Below, piece after piece: positions 13,368-19,476 of a stretch of 20,015 bases of DNA. Both the position numbers and the translations under genes were made by a program. Source of the stretch: Chloroflexota bacterium (GTDB taxonomy: Bacteria; Chloroflexota; Limnocylindria; Limnocylindrales; CSP1-4); assembly GCA_021785115.1 (NCBI GenBank), contig JAJYGO010000364.1:1-20015 (forward strand), read 5' to 3'. The notes under the pieces were generated by a model. The model was given only the letters and a program-made list of their open reading frames with translations, was not told the origin of the DNA and did not search any database. Position 1 is the stretch's first letter. The number at the start of each line of letters is the position of its first letter.

Positions 13368-13969
13368 CGAGCGATGGGTTCGATCGGGCTGCCTCGGCCG
13401 TGGACGAGATTCTGCAGTCCGACCACGCCGAGGAGCGCGTCCGCAGATACTTCGATCCACGGTCCGGGTACGCGGCGGAGACCTTCAACACCCTTTCGCC
13501 GAACGAGCCGGATCGAGTCACCTCAGCGGACCTCCTTGCTGTCAGCCTGCTCAGCGTGCCCGTCGACGCCCGGATCGTTCGGTGGTTCGAGGAGGGCGAG
13601 AACGCGGCAGAGATCTCTCGCCTCCTCGCCGAGATCCCAGAGGTCGATATCTGGGAGGCCGGCCCGGAGGTGCTTGCCCCGGACGCGCCTGCGTGGAGGC
13701 TGTGGGACCTCGTGCGCGGGGCACGGATCGGGATGGGCCCGACCCGCACCAGCAAACTCATGGCGCGCAAGCGCCCTCGCCTCATTCCCATCGTCGATGA
13801 CATGGTGAGGGACGTCATCAAGGTGAGCGAGGAGTGGGGTTTCTTTCGCTGGTACCTGCAGGACTCGGGGCGAGTGAGCCAGATCCGCCGGCTGCTTCCT
13901 CCTGAGCTTGCCGACAAGATCAGCGTGCTGCGGACCCTGGACGTCGCGATCTGGATGGGGGCGGTCTAG
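13364..13969 (+). CDS. DUF6308-like protein with a helix-hairpin-helix-like motif
   Basis: A 201-residue soluble, mostly helical protein. The central GMGPTRTSKLMARKRPRLIP resembles the helix-hairpin-helix DNA-binding turn of DNA glycosylase-like folds, and the ending VLRTLDVAIWMG matches what I recall of DUF6308 proteins of Actinobacteria. Function is unknown for that family. The resemblance to glycosylases is a pattern-level observation; no catalytic residue can be assigned. GTG 13364 has GGAGG 8 nt upstream and overlaps the TGA of the preceding Cys-rich gene. It is convergent with the two-TM protein gene, 31 nt away. Residence in an island with a restriction-modification pair suggests a DNA-related or defence role. 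That is inference from neighbours only. Confidence 0.75.
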   Translation: MTSDGFDRAASAVDEILQSDHAEERVRRYFDPRSGYAAETFNTLSPNEPDRVTSADLLAVSLLSVPVDARIVRWFEEGENAAEISRLLAEIPEVDIWEAGPEVLAPDAPAWRLWDLVRGARIGMGPTRTSKLMARKRPRLIPIVDDMVRDVIKVSEEWGFFRWYLQDSGRVSQIRRLLPPELADKISVLRTLDVAIWMGAV

Positions 13970-14000
13970 GTCCAGGCCAGCCGAAGCGTCGGGCCCCTTC

Positions 14001-15173
14001 TCATGGGTCATCGCGGAGATCCAACACGAGTACTCCCGACCAGAACGTCATCGTCAGGACCTTCGCCACGAGGGCTTCGGGCAGAGCCCGGATCGCGATG
14101 TGGGCAGCCAGAGTTCGGCCCAGGAGCAGTCCCTTGTCAATCTCCGCAGGAGTGATGTCCGCGACCACACGGGCTTCGGTCCCGCCCGCGAGCGGAAAGC
14201 GAAAGGCGGGCGCTTGGGGAATGACCGCGCCGGGTGGATGGACAGGTGGGATCCGCTGGCACACCTCCAGCGGATGCTTGTCGCCGCTTGGTATCCGGAA
14301 CCGCTCCTTGTCCCAGTTCGCCCAGCGAACATGCCACGGGGGTCCGGTCGAATGAGCCTGCTGGCCTTCGAGCGCCACGATCTTGGCCTCGAAGGCACGC
14401 TCGGGTCCGTCATTCACAACCATGATGCGCACGAGCCCACTGACCGACTCCATCGGCGGCAGGAGGACCACGTAGGCGTCAAACATCGGGTCGGACTCGG
14501 GATCGAAGAGCTGCACGCGTGGCTCGAGGCTGCTCGAGAAGCCGACGCGCACGTGCCGGGTGATGGCGGCCTCCGGCACGACGGATGAGACCCGGACGCT
14601 CGCGGTGACCGTTCGCTGTTCGAGATCTTCCCTGTCACGAAGCCCCGAGGGCAGGACGACGCGTTCGCCCATCGGGGTCAGGAAGGTCATCGGCGGGTTC
14701 CGGTAGTGACCATGCACGTAGTCGATGCCCGCCTGCCTGTCGAGCTCGACGAGCTCGAGGAAGCCGCTGCTTCCTTGGAGCAGGGGGCGCCGCGCGACGG
14801 TCCCTGCCTCCCTCCACTTGATGTTCCAGGGAAGGGGGGGCGCCCTGTCGACGCCGGTGAGCGAGGTGACCTCCGCCTCGAACTCGGCCTGGCCTCCTTG
14901 ATTGGTGACCTTCAGAAGGACCTGACGGCCACCGTCCACGAGTGGCTCGACATCGAACGTCGGCTTCCCAGAGGCTATAGTTCCCGGCCCCGGCGTGCGT
15001 TCTCCGCGCGTTCGACGCTCGCGCGTCACAGCGACAACGAACCAGATGGCCCCCCCTGCCAACCCTGTTGACGACCCAAGGATCACGCCGAGGCTGTGGT
15101 GGTAGTGGACGCCGCCAAGAAGCGCGAAGAAGGCAGCGATGACGAGCGTTCCAGCCCACTCCCTCGAGCGCAT
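14001..15173 (-). CDS. Membrane-anchored hypothetical protein with a duplicated beta-rich domain
   Basis: A 390-residue protein with two adjacent hydrophobic segments near the N-terminus (about 6-25 and 30-50), then a large soluble part. The soluble part contains two related modules. The first has VLLKVTNQGGQAEFEAEV then PPLPWNIKWRE; the second has RIMVVNDGPERAFEAKI then GPPWHVRWANW. Each looks like a beta-sandwich (Ig/CARDB-like) and ends with a conserved Pro-Trp-x-(I/V)-(K/R)-W signature, so an internal duplication is visible by eye. No named family is recognised. ATG 15173 is chosen because the hydrophobic region begins there; no Shine-Dalgarno sequence precedes it and the 126 codons upstream look non-coding. 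The short N-terminal hairpin would place the modules on one membrane face, perhaps as a sensor or effector scaffold. Confidence 0.7.
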   Translation of the reverse strand: MRSREWAGTLVIAAFFALLGGVHYHHSLGVILGSSTGLAGGAIWFVVAVTRERRTRGERTPGPGTIASGKPTFDVEPLVDGGRQVLLKVTNQGGQAEFEAEVTSLTGVDRAPPLPWNIKWREAGTVARRPLLQGSSGFLELVELDRQAGIDYVHGHYRNPPMTFLTPMGERVVLPSGLRDREDLEQRTVTASVRVSSVVPEAAITRHVRVGFSSSLEPRVQLFDPESDPMFDAYVVLLPPMESVSGLVRIMVVNDGPERAFEAKIVALEGQQAHSTGPPWHVRWANWDKERFRIPSGDKHPLEVCQRIPPVHPPGAVIPQAPAFRFPLAGGTEARVVADITPAEIDKGLLLGRTLAAHIAIRALPEALVAKVLTMTFWSGVLVLDLRDDP

Positions 15174-15276
15174 GGGCGAATCATCGCACCAACGTCCCAC
15201 AGCCCGCGGTGGCGCCTCGGGGTCGACCCGAGTCTGCTCCGAACTCCCCGGAGTACCTATCCGCTGGAAGGAGTTG

Positions 15277-15669
15277 ATGGCACGACGAATCGGCCTGTTG
15301 CTCCGACGAGCGACCTTCGGGTCTGATCGGGCGACAGAGATCCTTCCTCCACGAGAACCCATAGCCGAAACAGCTGGGCGGTGTCGACCACCAACCCCGC
15401 CGAGTGATCCGCGAACTCGCGAAGCTTTCCCTCCGAATCGTACGCTCGCCGCTCTCGTCCGCCAGCTCGAGGAGCTGGTCGAGGCGATGGTGGCAGCTCT
15501 CCTGTTTGCCGCTCCCGAGTCCGGAGCAAAGCTGTCAGTCCTGCTCCGCAACTACCGGAGGGCCCTCATTCGGGACGCGCTGCTGAACGTGAGGCAGGGT
15601 GACAACGTGGTGGAGTTGGGGCGGGCAAGACCGGGGCCGCGCTCCAGGCGCCTATCCGACCAGACCTGA
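15277..15669 (+). CDS. Hypothetical helical protein
   Basis: An open frame of 130 codons. ATG 15277 follows AAGGAG with 3 nt between. The N-terminal part is Arg-rich and low-complexity; from about residue 65 on it becomes a plausible helical domain (LAALVRQLEELVEAMVAALLF, written here over 20 residues only in part: LAALVRQLEELVEAMVAALL) followed by a basic tail. No family is recognised. On the opposite strand an overlapping frame (15257-15529) also has protein-like content near its end, so coding strand is uncertain. It is convergent with the endonuclease gene 21 nt away and divergent from the two-TM protein gene. Confidence 0.4.
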   Translation: MARRIGLLLRRATFGSDRATEILPPREPIAETAGRCRPPTPPSDPRTREAFPPNRTLAALVRQLEELVEAMVAALLFAAPESGAKLSVLLRNYRRALIRDALLNVRQGDNVVELGRARPGPRSRRLSDQT

Positions 15670-15690
15670 CAGCCTGGATCGAGTTGGCAG

Positions 15691-16449
15691 CTAGCTCTGT
15701 GTGAACCGCCGCCCGTACTCAGAGCAGAGCTTCTGGATGAACGCGTCGTAGTGGAGCGGGTCGCCGATCTGCGGAGCAGGCGCCGAGGTGACGTACTTCG
15801 TCGAGGGGTTGGCGATGTTGTCGTGCGAGACGACGACTGCGCAGCCCGCGTCGATTCCACGTCCTTCGGTTCCTCCGCGGCTCGTCACCGCCCGCATCTC
15901 GCTCATGCAGTGTGCCACCAAGTCGGTGGGGTTCTTGTGGATGGTCATGTGCGAGACAAGCGGTGACTGGAAGCGCGGCGCGGCGTTGATGACCATGACC
16001 ACGCCCGCGATGGCAGCGTTGCTGTAGTTGTGGACGTGCTGGTGGTGGGCTTCGAAGTCGCGCTTGCGATTCTTCACCGCCTTGTGATGCTCGGTCATCA
16101 CGCCCTTGATCTCAATCGCAATCTGGATCGTCGAAGGGGGAGCGCACGCGATGCCAGCTTGCGGTACATCGGCCACCGTCTCAGCTGGCGGGCCCATGGC
16201 CAGGTCCGTGTTCCAGGTCACCGTCCCGACCTGCAGCTTCACGTTGATCGCGTACACCAGCCGCCCTGCTTCAGCCTTCGCACGCATCGGTTCGCAGGTG
16301 CGGAGCAGGTCCGCAACGATCGCCAGGGCCAGCGCGTTCGAGTGCTTATCCGACCGCGGGTGGTAGCCCTGGCTCCTCAGGTGCTCGAGAAAGGAAGCAG
16401 GGAGGGCCATGTCGACAGTCTGCCCGGCCGGGACACCGCGGGCAAGCAT
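15691..16449 (-). CDS. Predicted Type II-like restriction endonuclease, PD-(D/E)XK superfamily
   Basis: Predicted to cut DNA at a site protected by the adjacent methyltransferase. From ATG 16449 it is 252 residues. The candidate active site is Asp82 in VTWNTDLAMG, then Glu113 and Lys115 in IQIAIEIKG, spaced as in the PD-(D/E)XK nuclease core. This is followed by a basic helix rich in His and Lys (HHKAVKNRKRDFEAHHQHV) and a hydrophobic strand (AIAGVVMVINAAP). ATG 16410 is an alternative start; the frame upstream to 16578 runs into the divergent methyltransferase gene and is unlikely. No convincing Shine-Dalgarno sequence is seen. The two genes are head-to-head with 77 nt between starts, which allows coordinated control. 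Recognition sequence cannot be deduced. The nuclease call rests on motif pattern plus neighbour. Confidence 0.75.
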   Translation of the reverse strand: MLARGVPAGQTVDMALPASFLEHLRSQGYHPRSDKHSNALALAIVADLLRTCEPMRAKAEAGRLVYAINVKLQVGTVTWNTDLAMGPPAETVADVPQAGIACAPPSTIQIAIEIKGVMTEHHKAVKNRKRDFEAHHQHVHNYSNAAIAGVVMVINAAPRFQSPLVSHMTIHKNPTDLVAHCMSEMRAVTSRGGTEGRGIDAGCAVVVSHDNIANPSTKYVTSAPAPQIGDPLHYDAFIQKLCSEYGRRFTQS

Positions 16450-16475
16450 CTGCACGGCGTGTCGCCGGTGACTGC

Positions 16476-16503
16476 TTGTAGTGTCGTTGCCTCCCGATAG
16501 ACT
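16476..16503 (+). promoter_or_regulatory. Predicted methyltransferase promoter
   Basis: TTGTAG (16476-16481) and TAGACT (16498-16503) are separated by 16 nt. Transcription would begin near 16510, just before the purine-rich ribosome binding region and GTG 16527. The 77-nt gap between the two divergent genes must also hold the endonuclease promoter, so the two may overlap; none is clear on the minus strand. Confidence 0.45.
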
Positions 16504-16526
16504 CCGGCGGGAGAGGGAGAGGATCA

Positions 16527-17402
16527 GTGCCACCGCAGCCGGCGAAGAACCCTCGCGAGCAGTTGAGGGAAGGGCCAACGACCCACCAGGTCATCTTGGG
16601 CGACGCCAGACAGATGCCTGAGATCCCGGATGAGTCCGTGCACCTCGTCGTCACTTCACCACCGTACGCCAACCTCAAGGAGTACGAGCCGGGCAATCCG
16701 AGCCAGCTCGGTGACATTGACGACTACGACAAGTTCCTCGACGAGCTGGACAAGGTGTGGCAGGAGTGCGCCCGCATCCTGGTCCCCGGAGGCCGGATCT
16801 GCTGCGTCGTCGGAGATGTCAACGTGGCGAGGTCGAATGGGGGCCGCCATTACGTCCTTCCCCTGGCAGCCGACATCCGGGTCCGCGCTCGGCGACTGGG
16901 GCTGGATCACCTGCAGGGCATCATGTGGTACAAGGTCGCGAACATCAGGCTTGAGGCTTCGAGGTCGACTCGCTACCTGGGAAAGCCCAACCTCCCGGGT
17001 GGCATCATCAAGAACGACACCGAGCACATCCTCTTCCTGCGAAAGCCGGGTTACCGATCCCCATCCGGCGCGATGGAGGCGGCAAGCTTCATCCCAACCG
17101 AGGACTACATCCGGTGGTTCAGGTCCATATGGGATGACATCCCGGGCGCGTCGCTGAAGGACCATCCGGCTCCGTTCCCGCTTGAGGTCCCGAGCCGTCT
17201 GATCCGCATGTTCAGTTTCACCGGCGACACCGTGCTGGATCCCTTCCTCGGAACGGGCACGACGACGCTCGCCGCCATGAGGTGGGGCCGCTCGTCAATT
17301 GGCTACGAGGTCGAGCCGCACTACCTGTCGCTCGTGAGGCACCGTCTGGCGCAGCCGAGCCTCCTGCACGACGCCGCTCTAACCTTCGAAGAGCGCCCGT
17401 AG
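16527..17402 (+). CDS. DNA methyltransferase, beta class (TSPPY), of a restriction-modification system
   Basis: Methylates an exocyclic amino group (N4 of cytosine or N6 of adenine) in DNA using S-adenosylmethionine. The 291-residue protein has motif IV first, VVTSPPYANLKEY (TSPPY at 43-47), and the SAM-binding motif I near the C-terminus, VLDPFLGTGTTTLAAMRWG (from about 236) followed by IGYEVEPHY. That order defines the beta class; TSPPY is most often seen in m4C enzymes and some m6A ones. Between them lies the target-recognition stretch, including GIMWYKVANIRLEA. Length is typical of a solitary or Type II methylase. GTG 16527 follows GAGAGGGAGAGGA with 3 nt spacing. It is head-to-head with the predicted endonuclease and is followed by two hairpins. 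Being alone, with no S subunit, it fits Type II. Confidence 0.92.
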   Translation: MPPQPAKNPREQLREGPTTHQVILGDARQMPEIPDESVHLVVTSPPYANLKEYEPGNPSQLGDIDDYDKFLDELDKVWQECARILVPGGRICCVVGDVNVARSNGGRHYVLPLAADIRVRARRLGLDHLQGIMWYKVANIRLEASRSTRYLGKPNLPGGIIKNDTEHILFLRKPGYRSPSGAMEAASFIPTEDYIRWFRSIWDDIPGASLKDHPAPFPLEVPSRLIRMFSFTGDTVLDPFLGTGTTTLAAMRWGRSSIGYEVEPHYLSLVRHRLAQPSLLHDAALTFEERP

Positions 17403-17408
17403 CTCCGG

Positions 17409-17456
17409 GAGCCCGTCGGCGGGCTCACGCCAGGAGAGAACCGGGAGGTTTCTCCC
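17409..17456 (+). terminator. Two tandem hairpins after the methyltransferase gene
   Basis: GAGCCCG and CGGGCTC (17409-17426) form a 7-bp stem with a TCGG loop, 6 nt after the stop codon. A second structure pairs GGAGAGAACC (17433-17442) with GGTTTCTCC (17447-17455) around a GGGA loop with one bulged base; a smaller GGGAG/CTCCC stem (17443-17456) competes with it. There is no long T-run. Together they look like a terminator or mRNA-stabilising pair. Confidence 0.5.
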
Positions 17457-17467
17457 CTGCGGCAGTT

Positions 17468-17704
17468 CTGCTCAACACCTCCCAGGCTGAGCGGGCGCGT
17501 GAGGCCCTCCGCAGGCAGGATCCGTGGCGAGAAGTCCCCGAGTATGATCGGGCCGCGATCGCTCTAGCTCTGTACCTGCGGGAATGCGAGCGGACGCCAC
17601 CGAGGCGCCAGCAGTGCGGTGGTGCCCTCGCCGGCCGCCGACGGGATCAGCGGTACTGCGGGACGGCGTGCCGCAGACGCGCAGCGCGGCGCAGGGCCAG
17701 ATGA
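17468..17704 (+). CDS. Zinc-ribbon-like small protein without a standard start, possible remnant
   Basis: The open frame gives TSQAERAREALRRQDPW, a helical acidic/basic segment, then CGGALAGRRRDQRYCGTACR and an Arg-rich tail. The pattern Cys-Gly...Arg-Tyr-Cys-x-x-x-Cys-Arg-x-Arg-Ala resembles the small Cys-rich DNA-associated motif often seen at the end of actinobacterial phage and mobile-element proteins (RRYCSxxCRQRAYRRR-like). The frame has no ATG, GTG or TTG after the methyltransferase stop: CTG 17468 is given only as a nominal start. The first knuckle also lacks the usual second Cys. It may be a decayed gene, use an unusual start, or have lost its 5' end to the hairpin region. Confidence 0.4.
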   Translation: MLNTSQAERAREALRRQDPWREVPEYDRAAIALALYLRECERTPPRRQQCGGALAGRRRDQRYCGTACRRRAARRRAR

Positions 17705-17836
17705 CTTGTCGAAGGGTGCTTCCTCCGGAGCGACCCAACTTCGCCGGACCAGCCGAGACTACGCCCGCCCTGTCCGACGGCAGCAAGCAAGATGAGGGCA
17801 AGGTCATCGGCGCGACGCGTCTGATCGAGGTTGCAG

Positions 17837-17852
17837 CCCCCCCTCCGGGGGG
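17837..17852. repeat. Poly-C/poly-G hairpin near the right end of the island
   Basis: A run of seven C (17837-17843) is followed after TCC by six G (17847-17852) and can fold on itself. The stretch from 17705 to 17891 has no gene I can support; this structure is its only visible feature. Confidence 0.35.
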
Positions 17853-17891
17853 TCGGAGCTGGATGTCACGGATCCCGCCACTTCCGGGCCG

Positions 17892-17904
17892 CCGCCACCT
17901 AACC
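17892..17904. repeat. Right terminal inverted repeat of the island
   Basis: CCGCCACCTAACC is the inverted partner of 12897-12909 (12 of 13 bases) and directly abuts the right direct repeat. Just inside it, on the minus strand, a further AGTGGCGGGATCC-like copy of the TIR core appears at about 17872-17884, a possible subterminal binding repeat. Confidence 0.7.
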
Positions 17905-17920
17905 CGTCAACACGAGTATG
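17904..17920. repeat. Right 17-bp direct repeat flanking the island
   Basis: Identical to 12880-12896 in the same orientation. From here the sequence returns to the chromosomal context downstream of the response-regulator stop at 17986. Joining the flanks at one copy reconstructs a simple intergenic region between that gene and the thiolase promoter. Confidence 0.85.
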
Positions 17921-17985
17921 CGCCACCCCTGTTCGCCTCCTCGGATGCAGGGCTCGGGTCAGCGCCGGAGGCCAGGGAGCTCCGG

Positions 17986-18444
17986 TCAGCTGAGGAGCTG
18001 CGCGTGGACCCTCGCGATGACCTCGCTGAGGGCGGGCAGGTCGGTCTTTGCGACGAAGTCGAGGGCTCCGGCGAGCTCGGCGTCGGCGCGGGCGAACTCG
18101 TCGTCGTACAGGGAGAGGATCACCACCTGGGTCTCGGGGAGGTCCTCCCGGATGACGCGGGTCGCGGCAAAGCCGCTCATGCCGCGCATGCGCGCGTCCA
18201 TGATCACGAGGTCGGGATGAAGCGCTCGTGCCCGCTCGATCGCCTCTGGCCCGTCGCCGGCCTCGCCGACCACCGTCGCGGGGGCCTCCATCTCGCGCAG
18301 GTAGTAGCCGACGCCCGCCCTGGTGGAGGCGTCGTCGTCAACGACGAGCACGCGAAGCGGACGCTCCAGCGCGCTCAGGCTCCCTCGGGGACGGATCTCG
18401 AGCAAACCCTGAGCCTCCTCGCCTTGTCCGCTCAGCATGGGCAT
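17986..18444 (-). CDS. Single-domain response regulator (receiver only)
   Basis: A 152-residue CheY-like phospho-acceptor. After a 30-residue N-terminal extension the receiver domain shows RVLVVDDD (acidic pocket Asp36-Asp38), the phosphorylatable Asp83 in LVIMDARM, Ser111 in VVILSLYDDE and the conserved Lys133 in FVAKTD. The chain ends after the last receiver helix, with no output domain. The receiver looks most like those of NarL-type regulators, whose HTH would normally follow. ATG 18444 has GGAG 6 nt upstream; ATG 18474 is an alternative. No histidine kinase is in the window. It lies 143 nt downstream of the NlpC/P60 gene on the same strand, with a hairpin between. The island's direct repeat is 65 nt beyond the stop, so the insertion itself did not truncate it. 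Confidence 0.88.
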   Translation of the reverse strand: MPMLSGQGEEAQGLLEIRPRGSLSALERPLRVLVVDDDASTRAGVGYYLREMEAPATVVGEAGDGPEAIERARALHPDLVIMDARMRGMSGFAATRVIREDLPETQVVILSLYDDEFARADAELAGALDFVAKTDLPALSEVIARVHAQLLS

Positions 18445-18561
18445 CCTTGTCTCCAGTCCTGCACGGCTAGGCATCGGCAGTGACGAGGCCGCCCGACCAG
18501 GACCGTTGGTCCCTTCGAGTCTGGGACACCCGGCCAGCCTGGCGGATCCAGATCCAAGGCG

Positions 18562-18576
18562 CAGGCCCGCGGCCTG
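18562..18576 (-). terminator. Hairpin after the NlpC/P60 gene
   Basis: CAGGCC and GGCCTG pair perfectly around CGC, and the stem can be extended by outer GCGC bases past a one-base bulge. It starts 11 nt beyond the NlpC/P60 stop on the minus strand. There is no T-tract; a probable GC-rich terminator or attenuator ahead of the response-regulator gene. Confidence 0.4.
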
Positions 18577-18587
18577 GCGCGCCCCGG

Positions 18588-19325
18588 CTACGGGCGGGCG
18601 GCGCCGACGAACACTGGCCACCACCACGAGGCGAGCCGTTCCACCCGCACATGATCGCCCGTGTGGGGGGCGTCGATCATCAAGCCATCGCCGACATAGA
18701 TCCCGACGTGGGAGAGGCCGTAGAAGAACAGCAGGTCGCCCGGGCGCAGGCGCCACCGGGACACGTGCGGGAACCGTGAGTACTGCGCCGCGGCCTCGTG
18801 CGGCATCCTGATCCCCGCACGGCCCCACGCCCACATCGCGAGGCCCGAGCAGTCGAACCCCGCCCGCGGGCTCGCGCCGCCGTACACGTAGGGGATGCCC
18901 ACGGCGGTCCGGGCGGCCTCGACGGCCACGCGGGCGCGCCAGGGCACGGGGCGCCCGCGCCCGACGGTGACCTCGATCGGGGTCGTCGAAAGCTCGAGCC
19001 GCTCGCGCCCGGGCGACTGCGACAGCACCCTGCCGGCGTTCTCCAGACGGCGGACGGGAACGACCCGCACGACGAGCCGCGCCGTGAACCCGGTCCGGGC
19101 CACGCGGGCGCCCGCCTGTTGGAGCGTCAGCCACTGGAGATCGGGGGTCCGGGTCTCCGGGGAGGAGGCTGCCGGCGAGGTCTCCGAGGGGATCGGCGAG
19201 GTCGCGTGGCCGGCCGCGCGTGCGCCGACCGGCGTCAACGCGGCAGTCGTGATTATCACGAACACTGCCATCGAGGTGACGGCCGCCATTGCGCGTGAGA
19301 TCTCGTGTCTTGGGTGGCGGGTCAT
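18588..19325 (-). CDS. Secreted PASTA-NlpC/P60 peptidoglycan endopeptidase
   Basis: Cleaves peptide stems of peptidoglycan outside the membrane. The 245-residue protein starts with a basic segment and a hydrophobic signal peptide (about 13-38, ending GARAAG), then a Ser/Thr/Pro-rich linker (40-60). One PASTA-like domain follows (about 61-124, with WLTLQQAGARVARTGF and AGRVLSQSPG), then the NlpC/P60 domain (about 130-240). The latter has Cys159 in FDCSGLAMWAWGRAGI, His206 in LSHVGIYVGDG and a third polar residue near His221. PASTA domains bind peptidoglycan or muropeptides. ATG 19325 is chosen from the signal-peptide layout; ATG 19373 would add 16 residues and neither has a clear Shine-Dalgarno sequence. 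It has the best promoter in the window, with a 5' hairpin. Typical role: cell separation or wall turnover. Confidence 0.9.
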   Translation of the reverse strand: MTRHPRHEISRAMAAVTSMAVFVIITTAALTPVGARAAGHATSPIPSETSPAASSPETRTPDLQWLTLQQAGARVARTGFTARLVVRVVPVRRLENAGRVLSQSPGRERLELSTTPIEVTVGRGRPVPWRARVAVEAARTAVGIPYVYGGASPRAGFDCSGLAMWAWGRAGIRMPHEAAAQYSRFPHVSRWRLRPGDLLFFYGLSHVGIYVGDGLMIDAPHTGDHVRVERLASWWWPVFVGAARP

Positions 19326-19400
19326 CGTGGGATTGGCGGTCGCTGAGCCCCATTGGCGCGCTCCGCACCGCATGGACGCGGCAGGGCGCGCGACGGCCCG

Positions 19401-19429
19401 CGTGGGATGACGAATGAAGAATTCCCACG
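19401..19429 (-). promoter_or_regulatory. Stem-loop at the 5' end of the NlpC/P60 transcript
   Basis: CGTGGGA (19401-19407) and TCCCACG (19423-19429) form a perfect 7-bp stem with a 15-nt loop. On the minus strand it begins within a few bases of the predicted transcription start, so it would cap the mRNA. It could protect the 5' end, or the DNA dyad could be a regulator site overlapping the start point. It does not match the c-di-AMP (ydaO) riboswitch as far as I can tell. Confidence 0.5.
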
Positions 19430-19430
19430 A

Positions 19431-19459
19431 ACCCTACACGCCCCGCATTGCGGTGTCAA
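19431..19459 (-). promoter_or_regulatory. Strong promoter of the NlpC/P60 gene
   Basis: On the minus strand TTGACA (19454-19459), an exact -35 consensus, is followed after 17 nt by TAGGGT (19431-19436), a good actinobacterial -10. The start of transcription would be near 19424, leaving a leader of about 100 nt to ATG 19325 or about 50 nt to ATG 19373. Confidence 0.75.
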
Positions 19460-19476
19460 CCGAGAATCGGTCGCGG

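Larger units (their letters stand above)
12881..17920. mobile_element. Inserted island carrying a restriction-modification system, bounded by direct and inverted repeats
   Basis: Outer boundaries are the direct repeats at 12881-12896 and 17905-17920. Immediately inside are imperfect terminal inverted repeats, 12 of 13 matching. The cargo is a Cys-rich small protein and DUF6308-like protein, a two-TM protein with a duplicated domain, a hypothetical protein, a PD-(D/E)XK endonuclease, a DNA methyltransferase and a zinc-ribbon ORF. Third-codon GC is lower than in the flanking genes. No transposase, integrase, resolvase or cas1 is visible, so the element is either non-autonomous or moved by an unrecognised mechanism. 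It sits in the intergenic space between the thiolase promoter and the response-regulator stop, breaking no gene. Long target duplications around restriction-modification genes have been described in other bacteria. Confidence 0.65.

Noticed and set aside
15257..15529. Minus-strand frame of 90 codons with a TTG start
   Set aside because: Only its last part looks protein-like and there is no clear start signal; kept as an ambiguity note against the plus-strand frame with AAGGAG.
12880..17920. Casposon interpretation, suggested by the 14-16-bp class of target duplication with inverted termini
   Set aside because: No cas1, DNA polymerase B or other casposon gene is present in the insert; the repeat layout alone is not enough.
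17921..17985. Truncation of the response regulator by the island insertion
   Set aside because: The stop codon is 65 nt away from the repeat and the receiver is complete, so the insertion did not cut the gene.
19326..19424. c-di-AMP (ydaO-type) riboswitch in the NlpC/P60 leader
   Set aside because: The predicted leader is only about 100 nt and I see no match to the conserved multi-helix core; only a simple 5' hairpin is visible.
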